Assembly: GCA_018907035.1 (NCBI GenBank) | Contig: JACCIC010000125.1 | Coordinates: forward strand, 1,240,001-1,304,000 | Source of the DNA: Sycobia sp. Sy_11 | Lineage: Eukaryota > Arthropoda > Insecta > Hymenoptera > Epichrysomallidae | DNA: 64,000 bases | Direction: 5' to 3' | Shown: positions 33,401 to 44,507 of the stretch, piece after piece | Position numbering within the stretch: the stretch's first letter is position 1 | Layout of the letters: each line of letters begins with the position of its first letter | Translations under genes and position numbers: made by a program | The notes under the pieces: model-generated | The model's database searches: none | Told to the model about the DNA's origin: nothing | Seen by the model: the letters and a program-made list of their open reading frames with translations, nothing else

Positions 33401-34080
33401 TTATAATGATTATTTTCTGTTGCTTATGTCTAAACTGCTATAGAAACTTCGTAGAAAACAACGTTATATTGGTAAACCTAGGCGGCATTATTTAAACATA
33501 AACTTATTAATTTAATGCTATTATCAGTTCTATATATCAATGCTAAAATAATCTTAATGTTAATAAAAATAGCAATAATAGAAACGTAATTATCATACAT
33601 CTTTAACTACGCTTAACGTATTATAAAAGCATTCTAATCGTAGTAGTAATTATAAAAATAATAATAACTATAATAATAATTTCTGTATATATTAAACTAT
33701 GTGTAATTTAAAACATAGTAATCATCCTAGTAATAATAAAAAAATGATTAATAAATAGCGTTGAATAATGAATGTGTAATCTAGTGGTAACAGTGCGAAT
33801 TAGTAGTATACTGACAATAATAATAATAATAATAATAATCATAATACTAATATAATAGAAAAATCGTGATGATAATGATAATAATAACAACAAACAAATA
33901 GTGCCGTATAAATTAAATTATATACATAGATAAATTAATAAATCTTACAAAAGTATATTCTTTGAAATACTAATAGAAATATTTATGATAGTAATAAATA
34001 ATAATAGATAAATCATGAATAGACGTTCATTATCAAAAAGTAATGAATAGACTACATGCATTTTATTCTAAGAATCTTTA
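33401..34080. other. AT-rich DNA with (AAT)n-type stretches
   Basis: (AAT)n near 33815-33840 and irregular AATAAT/ATTATT sequence throughout. No gene seen. Confidence 0.5.
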
Positions 34081-34457
34081 TATTCTATCTAAATCTAACA
34101 TTTCAGATGCGTTTAGTTGCTTCACCATCCTGGATCATTGGCAATATTCGGCGACTTCTCGGATTTCGTATTTTGTATTCAAAGAGTGAAGAGGGGCCGT
34201 AAATAACGCATTATCGTACCCTCCACGTACCCTCCACGTACCCTCATCTCGAGTTTTCCACGGGTCGGTGGTACCATTGGTGGGGGAGAAGAGAGGCAAC
34301 TCGGTCCGCGTCTCATCACAGCGGGCCTGCAGCTGGGCTACATCGTTAGGGCCGCATTTGGTCAGATTTTTTTATTATAGGGAGGCGTGCACCGCACAGG
34401 CGTTTGGCACTGACGCTCGTCAACGGACGAACCGTAGACAGTTTATATATGCAGATA

Positions 34458-34495
<38 letters not shown>

Positions 34496-34640
34496 ATTTT
34501 AACGACTGCCCTGGCAGCATTGCCAAACGCTCGCGTCTTTGTCTTCTCTCTTCTATTCATTAGATTACTACGCATATTCCCCGGCTCGAGAATTGTCGGG
34601 AATTAGATCGATCAAGAATAGATCGGCAGGCTATGGCAAT
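34081..34640. other. GC-richer block with an 11-bp triplicate; unassigned
   Basis: TACCCTCCACG occurs in tandem (34219-34250, about three units). GC-rich sequence follows, then (AT)n-T(n) at 34455-34495. The 112-codon frame at 34268 passes through the (AT)n and is not a credible gene. It could be an LTR or promoter scrap. Confidence 0.3.
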
Positions 34641-34794
34641 TCGACCTGACTTTTTTTTGTAGACGTGTATTACATTAACTCGCTATTACATAATATGCTA
34701 TAATACATAATATTCGTTTTTCTTATTCAAAATTTCATAGCGATGCAAAAATATTAATTTTGTATTGGTGATCCGATTTTTTAGTATTTTATTA

Positions 34795-36039
34795 GGTTGT
34801 CAATTATCTTCCTTCCGCCTTTTTGTCTTATGAATTGCGCGGCTATGTACAAAGCGCTACAGAGCTCGTATCTGGCAATACTATACATCATTTAAAAGGT
34901 CTTGACATAACGTACAAAACTACGTTATGCATGATTAGTTTGGATATTACGTTCAAAAGTTATAGACGTGTAAACATAGACTTCACTAATGCAGAATTTC
35001 GCGCTATTTTAAAGTTTTCCTTCGTTAAAGGCAAATCCGCTAGAGAAATGTTCTGTGAGACTAATAGTGTTTTGGGGATGGCACACTATCACTTCGAATC
35101 GCAGAGAAATGGTTTCAACGATACAGAGCCGGTGAAAACGAGACCATGGATAAGCCAGCCGGCAGAAGACCTTTGACGACGAATACCGATCAAATCATCG
35201 AATTTATCGAGTTAGACCGGCATGTGTCATCTCGTCACATCGCCCAGGAGATGAGAGTAACTCACCAAACCATTTTAAACCGTCTGCAGAAGGCTGGATA
35301 CAAAAAAGCTTGATGTTTGGGTGCCGCATGATTTGATGTAAAAAAACCTTCTGGACTGTATCAACGCCTGCACGTGCTGCTGAAACGGAACGAACTCGAC
35401 CCATTTTTGCAGCGGATGGTGACTGGCCACGAAAAACGGATCACATATGACAATATTAAGCGAAAACAGTCGTGGTCCAAGACCAGTGAACTTTGCTGTG
35501 GTTTTGCTGTGTGTTTGGGTGGATTGGAAGGAAAATATCCACTATGAGTTGCTTCCATATGGCCAGACGCTTAATTCTATTATCTACTGTGAACAACTAG
35601 ACCGGTGGAAACAGGCTATCGACCAGAAGCGTCCACAATTGGCCAACAGGAAGGGTGTAGTGTTCCACCAGGACAACGCCAGACAACACACTTCGTTGAT
35701 GACTCGTCAGAAGCTACGGGAGTTCGGATGGGAAGTTTTATCGCATCCAGCATATAGCCCGGACATAGCGCCAAGTGATTACCACCTGTTCTTGTCCATG
35801 TCGAACACCCTTGGTGGGATAAAGTTGGACTCAAAAGAGGCTTGTGAAAAGTGGCTTTCCGAATTCTTCGCAAATAAGGAGAGGGGTTTCTACGTGAGGG
35901 GTATTATGAAGTTGTCGTCTAGATGGATACAGATTATCGAACAAAACAGCACATATTTGAAGTAAATCCGACCACTGTAACACTTTTTATAAAGCATTGA
36001 ATGAAGAGCAAAAAAGCGGAAGGGAGATATTTGACAACA
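34795..36039 (+). mobile_element. mariner element (lineage 2), degenerate, with TA duplication and inverted ends
   Basis: Ends match as inverted repeats: GGTTGTCAATTATCTTCCTT at 34795 and its reverse-complement version TGTTGTCAAATATCTCCCTT ending at 36039, both flanked by TA (34793-34794, 36040-36041). Length 1245 bp, usual for mariner. Coding fragments are in order from 34979 to 35965. Confidence 0.9.
34979..35965 (+). pseudogene. mariner transposase pseudogene (lineage 2)
   Basis: The N-terminus reads FRAILKFSFVKGKSAREMF. The middle is frameshifted. RMVTGHEKRITYDN stands where TGDEKW is expected, so the first catalytic Asp is His. The last frame (35447-35965) is well preserved: YELLPYGQTLNS, VVFHQDNARQHTS with the second Asp, HPAYSPDIAPSDYHLF with the third Asp about 34 residues on, and KEACEKWLSEFFANKERGFY to the natural end. 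At least two frameshifts and stops near 35174 and 35310 inactivate it. Confidence 0.88.
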
Positions 36040-36059
36040 TAATATTAAAAATTCTCGTA

Positions 36060-36735
36060 ATGTTACGTATTTCTGAAGCTCGCTGTAGGAGAGATAATAA
36101 AGAAAGGTTGCCGATGGCCATATACAAAAGGTTCGACGATTTTCGTTAACGATATGTTAACATGTGGTTGTGAAACGGTTGAGGAAGAGATTATGACGGT
36201 GCGAATGTGCGACTGTTCGCAGATCATAGGAAAAGGCCCAAGGTTGAGAGGCTTCGATGCTCGTGCGATTGAATATAGAAGCTACATAAATAAGCCTATG
36301 TAGAGGTTCCTACGTGCCACCGTGATTCATATACGAGTTAACATAAGATTAAGCTATAATTAACCCGGAAGGGGTGAGTGTATAAAGTAAATCAAATAAA
36401 AAAATATTGTACAGATCAGTGTATTTAATATTGCGCGTGTATTTTTTTAATTTAATCATCAAAGTAATAAAAGTAATAAAGTAAGCATTCAGCATACAGC
36501 TGCAAATTTATAAAGTAAACCTACAGCCGTTAATAATGACGAGTTTTGCCAAGATGGTTGATACAAGTCCTTCGTAGACTACGGCCAGAGATAATAAGGA
36601 GAAATTGTCGATGCCATATACGAAAGGCTCGACGATTTTCGAGCGTCGGGAACGTGCGCCCTCAACAGGGTCAACTGCTACACTAACGCGCCAATGCGAC
36701 GTCACAGCTATTTCAGCATAAATTAATGTGCGCAT
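36060..36735. other. No gene; diverged local duplication of ~65 bp
   Basis: 36085-36150 and 36580-36645 share AGATAATAA, GCCATATAC, AAAGG and TCGACGATTTTCG in the same order. The intervening sequence holds no recognisable gene. Confidence 0.45.
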
Positions 36736-36766
36736 TTGCCTACGTCACAATTCGTGACGTAGGCAA
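36736..36766. repeat. Perfect 13-bp hairpin with two CRE-like TGACGT sites
   Basis: TTGCCTACGTCAC at 36736-36748 pairs perfectly with GTGACGTAGGCAA at 36754-36766 around AATTC. Each arm carries TACGTCA/TGACGTA, the core of CRE-type sites. AATAAA follows immediately. Confidence 0.8.
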
Positions 36767-38214
36767 TAAATATATCCAGATATAGTTGTACGCTTCTGTT
36801 CAATGCGACGTTGTTGTTTTCGTTTATATCATTGCAGATGCTAAGCTAAAACATATCAAATATATGCGCACGAGTATCAGAAAGCAATTCAAACCCAAAC
36901 TCGAATGCTAGCTTCATCATGCAGACGAATTTTTGATTCTGCAGAAAATCAAGACTTTCCTTTCTTCCATTGTAGAAATTTCAAATTAGGTCTTATGATT
37001 TGGTGATAAAATGGATATTCCTTAATTGGTTTAAAAAATTTAATTTCAATATTTAATGCTTAAATTATATTGTAATAAATAACGCGTAGGATCAACAAAA
37101 GAAAATCCATTAATCGTCTCCAAAATTAAGCATATATATAATAATATAAATCAAAAATAGAAAATGAAATTCGTGCAATTCAATGCTAAAATAAAATAAA
37201 ATAAAAGTATAGAAGTTAAAATGTTATACGTTATGTAAATTAGAACTACAAAATATAAGCTTTACATTGTATAATCTTTTACAATAGGATAGAATTTGAA
37301 GTTTTGTATTTTCTGCAATATGCATTATTAAGAACATATAATAAATCATTTATAATTTTAATTCTATATTATGTAATATATATAACTGAATACAGAGCAT
37401 GATAACAATTCTAGATAGATTACGTATAGATTTTGATTCACTTGGTTACAAATATTATAGAAATTGATAACAAAAAAGTTTTTGGAAATAATTGAATAAA
37501 AAATTATAGATGAGATCAATGTATAAAACATATTTTCCATGCAATTTTTCTTTATAAGAAAAAAATAAAACCAAAAGATCGATTAAAAAAGAAATTGCAG
37601 AATTGCAGAAAGAGATTACAAAAACAAATTGGGGAAAAAAAATTTATTATATAAAAAAATTGATAAAAATCAAACTGGATTAAAAAAGAAACAAGAAAAA
37701 AATCCCAGAAAAAAATTAGTTAACAATGTTTTAAAGAATGGTTAAATAAAACCAATTTCAAAAAAATAGATTAAAAAAACATTAGTTTTCAAAAATGTAA
37801 AAAAAGTACAAAATATCGATAGACTACTGCCGTATAATAAACTGCTCATTATCTCTGCCTAAACTAAGAGTCTAAAAACTCATATACATGCTGTTATTCG
37901 TGAGGATACATATAAAATGTACTTAGCTATTTATTTTATAATGGTCCATTGTTATCAGCTCTAATTTTGATATATAATTTATTTTTTATTAAGGTATTTC
38001 GGAATATTTCCGAAAAATATTTTATATGAATATTGTCCTTATATACGAACATTTGTTTTTTTTTTCTACGAAAAGGTTTACATATATAAATATTGTTAGT
38101 TTACTGATTAAAAATCTACCAATCTATTATTATTAGTTAAAATAATATGATAGTAATAAATGGTATTAATTAATAGAATAAAACCTATGTTTTATATAAA
38201 ATTGTTTGATTAAT

Positions 38215-38810
38215 AGATCAATTTAATTGTACTTATGTCGACTGCCCATATACAAATTAATAAATATTTTTTTATTGGTCTTACAGTCCAATCAATTCAA
38301 TCTAAAAATAAAAATAAAAATAAAAATAAAAATAAATAAATAAAAATAAAAATAAAAATAAAATAAAAATTAAAAATTAAATTAAAGATTATAATGACAG
38401 TCAGACTGTCCTTGTTTACATTCACCCCCGTAAACTAATCTGAAATTAAAATATTAGCTGAAAAAGTTCTTTGTTAGTAAAGTGCAGTCTGACTGCCCCC
38501 AACACCCTTACCTAATTAAATACCTGTCCAACGTTTCGAGCTCGCTACGGCCCCTCATCAGGAACTAAACTCAGTTTACTAAACTCAGGGCGTTGGGGAC
38601 AGTCAGACTGCACTTTACTAACAAAGAATTTTTTCAGCTAATATTTTATTTTCAGATTAGTCTACGGGGTGAATGTAAACAAGGACAGTCTGACTGTCAT
38701 TATAATTTTTAATTTAATTTTTAATTTAATTTTTAATTTAATTTTTTTTTTTTATTTTTATTTTTATTTTTAGATTGAATTGATTGGACTGTAAGACCAA
38801 TAAAAAGGAT
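38215..38810 (-). mobile_element. PLE leader/inverted-repeat unit without coding region
   Basis: An imperfect palindrome with the outer GACTGTAAGACCAATAAAAA ends, A/T-rich (TTTTTA)n arms, GACAGTCAGACTGTC and TCTACGGGG(G)TGAATG repeats, and one hammerhead-like core. It closely matches 24665-25336. No ORF adjoins it. Confidence 0.75.
38520..38564 (-). ncRNA. Hammerhead-ribozyme-like motif in PLE leader copy 3
   Basis: CTGATGAG and CGAAAC boxes are conserved on the minus strand. GGGGCC...GAGCTC lies between them, and GGTA replaces GGTC at the possible cleavage position, which remains a permitted NUH triplet. Confidence 0.48.
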
Positions 38811-39244
38811 ATTTATGAATTTGATCTTTTAAAAACAAAATTTTTTATGTACAGCTGGTTCTGTTAACTATTTTAGAAGCTATAATATTTAGAAATAACC
38901 GTCGGAGATCTTTTTGGATCTGCAAGTATCGCCGGACGACTTTGGGGTACAAAAATCTGATAAAAGAAGTTTTTTCTTACATTTGACATAAGGGTACAGT
39001 CTTATTAAAAATATTGTTTGGGCCATTTTGACCATATTATCAGACTGAGGCCTTTTTAATCAACTCTACAAGTCAAAAAGTCATCAACGCCTGAAAAGAA
39101 ATTCATTGATATAGTTAAATTGGGATGTTTTGCACTGACTCCGAAAAATCGAATTGATTCTTCAGGTGAGATGTCTTGCATATTGTCACTAAGGCCATTT
39201 GAGTGTGATAATATCAATGGTATATTATTTCTCAAAAAATTATT
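38811..39244. other. Spacer within the inverted repeat, nothing recognised
   Basis: No counterpart on the left side and no frame of interest. Confidence 0.4.
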
Positions 39245-39812
39245 TTCCCTCTTTTAGCGCCACAGTAACAGTCTATCGATATTTCGTACTTTTCTTGTTA
39301 CCTTTTTTTAAACTAATTTTATTTCAACTTATTTTTTTATCTTTTGGAACTAATTTTCTCCGGATTTTGTATTATGTTTTTTAAACTGGTTTGATTTTTT
39401 TCAAATTTTTGTTTATTTCACAATTTTTTTTCGGTTTTATTTTTTTCTTTTAGAGAAAAATTGCATGGAAAATATGTTTTATACATTGATCTCATCTATA
39501 ATATTTTATTCAATTATTTCCAAAAACTTTTTTGTTATCAATTTCTATAATATTTGTAACCAAGCGAATCAAAATCTTTACATAATCTATCTAGAATTGT
39601 TATCATGCTCTATATTCAATTATAAATATTACATAATATACAATTAACATTATAAATGATTTATTATATGTTCTTAAAAATTTTATACTATAATTTTCAG
39701 AGTAAAATAAATTATTGTAATTACTAATATACATAAGTAATTCAGATAATCTATTTTTAACAATTTTTTCAATAGATCATTTTATCATAAGTGAAGTTAT
39801 ATCCATAATCAC

Positions 39813-40794
39813 TGTAACATTATTGTTCGAGGCGCAAAAAACAAACATCTGCTCTGACGCGCAGTATTTTATTGAGAAGGAATCGCCGACGAAATAGAAG
39901 ATAGACGGAGCATCAGGGCCGGCTTAGAAGTATTTATTGCTGCAAGCTGTGCCCTAGGATAGCGATCATCCGGCACGCATATGCACCGCCCGCGATCGGG
40001 AAACTTTTACTTTTCTAAGTTTTCGGCTGTAAAGATGCCAGAGAGGATTACAGCCTTAGCGTGGGAAGGTCGCATCGGTTTTTTTATTGTGTGCATTCTG
40101 ACCACACCAATTGAAGAACATTTCGAAGCATGGTAAAGTTCGCGGCAGAGAGAGTTTTCAGTTTCTGTTCGGCATCCCTTGGCCTCAGTTCATTCTCCCG
40201 CAGTTGTTGACGGCATAGTCTACTGAGCATTTTCACTCATATTTTAGTGCGTACATTTAGTATTTAGTTTTATATTAGTTTCTGTCTCGTGTGCTTGTGT
40301 GTGTGTACTGAATACTGGTTATCGGCGTACGTGTGAGCAAGGCACACAGGCTTTGCTGAGAGTCTCGCCCCTGAGCGGATCTCTGGGAAACCTCCCGAGT
40401 GACTTTACAGTCCGTGGCTGCCGTCGGCGACTAGGGTTTACCCTGTTCCCAAGACGTTGGGATCGCGACGCAGTATTGGAGGGAACGCGGAGGTTCCTTT
40501 CACTTCAGTCCTCACCTCTACTTGTAGCTGCGCAAGAAAAAGAATAGTAAGAGAGCTCTCGATTTGTTGTATGAAAGTGACCTTTTATGCGCGCATTATT
40601 TATCTGCATAATTCAATGTAAATAGCTCGATCATTTTTGTTAATTATTAACTGTTTATGTTGTATTCATTTTAACTTTAAAGGCTTTTTCCTCCACTTAC
40701 TGAGTGGAGGTTTTTTATGCCACTTATTAATTTATTATATTAAAGTACCTTAAACTTAAAATTATATTCTTGTCTTTTGTATTTATTTGTTACA
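39813..40794 (+). mobile_element. Candidate solo LTR
   Basis: Begins TGTAACAT at 39813 and ends TTTGTTACA at 40794, so the termini are inverted (TGTAACA/TGTTACA), a hallmark of retroviral-type LTRs. It is GC-rich inside, with a sharp boundary to AT-rich DNA, and has a hairpin followed by a T-run at 40689-40715 towards the 3' side. No target duplication is evident at the flanks. It interrupts the right arm of the large inverted repeat. The 82-codon frame at 40299 has no known domain. Confidence 0.5.
40689..40715 (+). repeat. Hairpin followed by T-run inside the LTR
   Basis: CCTCCACT (40689-40696) pairs with AGTGGAGG (40702-40709) around TACTG, followed directly by TTTTTT. In shape it resembles a transcript-end hairpin. 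Function here is unknown. Confidence 0.6.
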
Positions 40795-40802
40795 CCCGAA
40801 CA

Positions 40803-40839
40803 TACATTATTATTATAATCATCATCATTATTCTTATTA

Positions 40840-40918
<79 letters not shown>

Positions 40919-40980
40919 CATCATCATTATTATTATTATCATTATTCTTATTATCATTATCCTGATTATTATTTTACTTT
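40803..40980. repeat. (ATT)n trinucleotide microsatellite
   Basis: About 170 bp of ATT units with scattered ATC variants. The long I/Y-only frames across it are artefacts. Confidence 0.97.
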
Positions 40981-41560
40981 ATTCCGTAGACCAATCTTTG
41001 TGTTAAATCGGAATGACACGAATTGTTTAAAATATCAATAAGTAACAATACAGAGTAGGTTATAATAAATATAAATGAAAAGTATGTTGTTTTAATGTAA
41101 AGGAAACTAGGAATAATGTATGTGATTAATGAATTACATTTAGCATGCAGTATCATAGACATGGGTTGATCAACTACGTTAACATTAAAATCTACGTCAT
41201 ACTCGTATTTTTTAAAAATAGGCTTAAGCTCGTGTCAATACTTATAGTTATTTAAAATATTTATACATATTTTATTGATACAAATTGTAAAACGTTATAC
41301 AATGTAAATTTTATACGTTTTCTAAATTATAACTACAATATCTAACTGTTAAAGATTAAAAAGCTAAATTTTTGGTTTATATTATTATTTATATTTTTAA
41401 TATTTGAAACAATCAATGTATTTTCTCTTTCTGTTCCTACAATATTATATAAGCATTAAATATTAAAATTACGTTTTTTAAACTAAGTATGGAATATCCA
41501 TTTTAGCACAAAATTATAAGACTCAATTTTCACTGGCAATCAATATTCAAAATTGGTTCT

Positions 41561-42699
41561 GACAAAAAAGCAGAACCAATATTGAATTATATAAACATTA
41601 TAATATAAAAACAGAAGATGAAATAATAGTAATTTGTAATTGTAAAATAAACCAATATAAAGTTTAAAAGAATTAATTTCTGTTCTTATACGCTGTATAT
41701 AATAAAATTACTGTATTAAAAACAAGAATACTATGAAGATTAGAAAAACTAAAGTTAAATTTTAAAAAATCATCGAAATAGTTACTTTTATTGTAAAGAT
41801 ATTCTATTTTACAACTACGATCGAGAGCAACGTAGATGGCGCTGTTTGTGACGTAGTGCGCGATGCATAGTAAGCGGCGCCACAATGTCGGCGCGGAGAG
41901 ATAAGCCCTATCACACGCGTAAAAACTTTTTATACGTGTTTCATGTTAACATAATTACTAACCATTTAGACTGTATTAATAAATGTAAAGATAGATGATT
42001 CTTTTCACTTGCGCCTTGCCAAATTTAAAGTTAAAATTAATTAAATGGCAAGTAATAAACAAAAATTTAAATAAAAAATTTCTCAACTTCTATCGGTCAT
42101 ATGAAAATGTGCAAGGGCTCAGAAATTTTCTTTTTCAAACTTAATAAAATGCATTTTGTTTCAATGTTGTAGCACTAAAATCTTCCGAGATATTGTCGCT
42201 AGCAACGGTGTGTTTCACTTTAAATAATATACATATTTGGTCTAAAATTCCGGTCTTTTCAGCTTTGACTACTATTAATATTTTCTAACAATTGCATTTT
42301 ACTGCATTAGAAAATTCTTAACCGTTGAGGACATTTGCAATCGTATTCAATATAAATAATTTTGCAACAGATCGCCATATTGAAATTACACTTTGTAATT
42401 TGAAACACAGTATAAGTAGATTAAAAATATCTATTTGCACCATTATTGTGGAATGTCAATTGTTTAAGCAAATTTTATAGCTCTTTGAATATCGAATATT
42501 TTTCTATTTTCATTGTTTATTTAATAATAAAAATATTGACCTTTTAAGTTTTTAATATACGTATGTTTGTTCAAAATTATGTCGTGCACGACTTTTATAC
42601 AAAACATTTTTGGATTAGAGCAATATTTGTAAACTATTGAAGAAAAAATAAAAAACGAACATTTGTTGGCTATTTTGCAATAAATAAATAAGTCCCAGA
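41561..42699. other. AT-rich DNA, no gene seen
   Basis: Near 41816-41930 a short GC-richer stretch (ATGGCGCTGTTTGTGACG) appears but has no recognisable feature. The rest is AT-rich. Confidence 0.4.
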
Positions 42700-43780
42700 T
42701 GGGTTACGATATTGGCAATTCCAGGTCTTATTCTACATATCCTCAGCTATCATTTAATGCAAAAAATAGCCATTGGAAAAAATTTTGTTAAGTCGGCTAT
42801 TTTGGACCGAATTCGTCTGGACTACTGGAGTTTCTGGACTACGAAGGAGAGTTGCGCATACACGGCAATTCTCTCGTTGCAGCGCACGGCGCTGGATCTG
42901 GAGGAGACAGCCTTAGCAAAAAAAATTCTCTTCTTGTAGAGTTCCGGCGTGCAGAATCGGATTGCGGCAAGGAACCTACGCTGGCGTACTGAGCAAGCTT
43001 ATATATCCGCGCACACTCTTGGGGTGCGAGATATAGGCGCGGGTGCGTTTGACGATTCGGATAGACCCGATTGACTGCAATAGGAACTCACGTGAGGACT
43101 AGATGATTTCAAATAAACCCATGATAGAATAATTAAATATATAGTTCTTAGAAATTACATATTCAACTTCTGAAGCACTGCATGAAGAGCAGTACAGGAG
43201 ACTCGTTCCTCACAGAGGTGTACCTGCCGTTGCATATTATTCTTTTTTTTGTATATTTTTTGTTATGAATGTTTATAATTAGCATAATTAAAAGTCAATG
43301 AATAGTTTTTAATCATTAATAATTAAATACAAGACTTAACGATTCCTCGAATCCCAATCCAACCACCGCAGAACAAAATCAGAAAAAGCTATATTGCACA
43401 AAGTTGCTTGCACTTGTCAAGACTGTAATGTTGAACCGAGCTGTAGTTGAATATAGAGCAGGAACGCTTCGTGAGCTGAAATCTTATTGACGTATTGAGT
43501 GACCAAGCCGTCGAGCTGTACTGAGCCGGAGCCGATAATTCAGCATGCGAAGTCCAACTGATCACGCGATAAGACACGTGCACGTGGAATAGCAGGGTGT
43601 TGGTGGCGTGTTGTGCGACAAAAGGCGAAGACGTTTTGAGTCCGATCTCGTTGCCCTGTCGAAACATAGCCAATTGTTACAAATTCTTATACATAAACCT
43701 AATAATGAAATAGAAAATATTTTATAAACGTAATCTATTAAAGAGAATCGAATTAAGTATAAGGCACTACAAATCGCCAT
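42700..43780. other. GC-richer patches, unassigned
   Basis: 42780-43090 and 43340-43670 are GC-richer than their surroundings, resembling LTR or promoter scraps (TTATATATCCGCGC near 43001 is TATA-like). The 75- and 94-codon frames here show no known motif. No terminal repeats were identified. Confidence 0.3.
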
Positions 43781-44507
43781 ACTTGCCTTCTATTATTATA
43801 CTTATTTGAAAAATAGTTTCGAAAAATTTCACTTTTTTATGAATTTCATATGTATGTGTAATTATTGACTATTCATAAAGTGTTTTCTAAGCGTAATTAG
43901 AATAGACTTTAATACTAGATAACGATTCATTATATGTAATAAATACATTATATACTTGTTTCACCTCGCTTTCCGTCTTATGCAATACCCTTTTTTCTCT
44001 CTTTTTAACCTTTAGCCTGCCAGAATTCAAACCTTCAAACCGCTATTTAGACTGGTCAAACTAATGTATTGTATATCCAGAAGTGCCAGGCGGTACTGCC
44101 AACTCGGGCATGCACGTCAGAAGCCTTACCCTCCACCCGCTGATTGGCTAAAACTCGCGCGATATTTTAAAGTTATATGATCTATATATCGTATAAAACA
44201 ACAAGCAAGACTATTTAAAAAATTATCGATGCTATAATTTATATTAAATAATAATATTTATTTTTAATAATAATATTTGTACTATTATATTATTATTAAA
44301 AATAGTATTTAGAATAATCATACTTATTAATAATAATTTCAATATTGAATGCTGATATTAATTAATAATAATATTAATCATAATATTCATAATTAATAAT
44401 AATCTTAATAATTAATAATCTTAATTAATGAGTTTTTAGTAGTGGACATGTTGTAAAATATTTATGTGCATGTGGCCACAGTTATATATTAGCATCAATA
44501 TCAGGTA

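Larger units (their letters stand above)
36960..41560. repeat. Large diverged inverted repeat, nested with other elements
   Basis: Left arm 36990-37830. The right arm is split: 39245-39690 pairs with 37830-37320 (for example AAATATTATAGAAATTGATA and GAGATCAATGTATAAAACAT occur in both, inverted), and 41280-41530 pairs with 37295-36990 (AAAATGGATATTCC, ATATTTAATGCTTA). The interruption 39691-41279 contains a candidate LTR and an (ATT)n array. The 1.4-kb centre holds a PLE leader. The arms are non-coding and AT-rich. This is probably an old palindromic or foldback element. Confidence 0.75.

Noticed and set aside
34268..34606. 112-residue ORF
   Set aside because: Runs through an (AT)n-T(n) tract and has no motif.
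39199..39647. Two hydrophobic 60-residue frames that look like membrane peptides
   Set aside because: AT-rich composition gives F/I/L/Y-rich chance frames, and the DNA is an arm of a non-coding inverted repeat.
40770..41041. Poly-Ile and poly-Tyr/His frames
   Set aside because: They are the (ATT)n microsatellite read in two frames.
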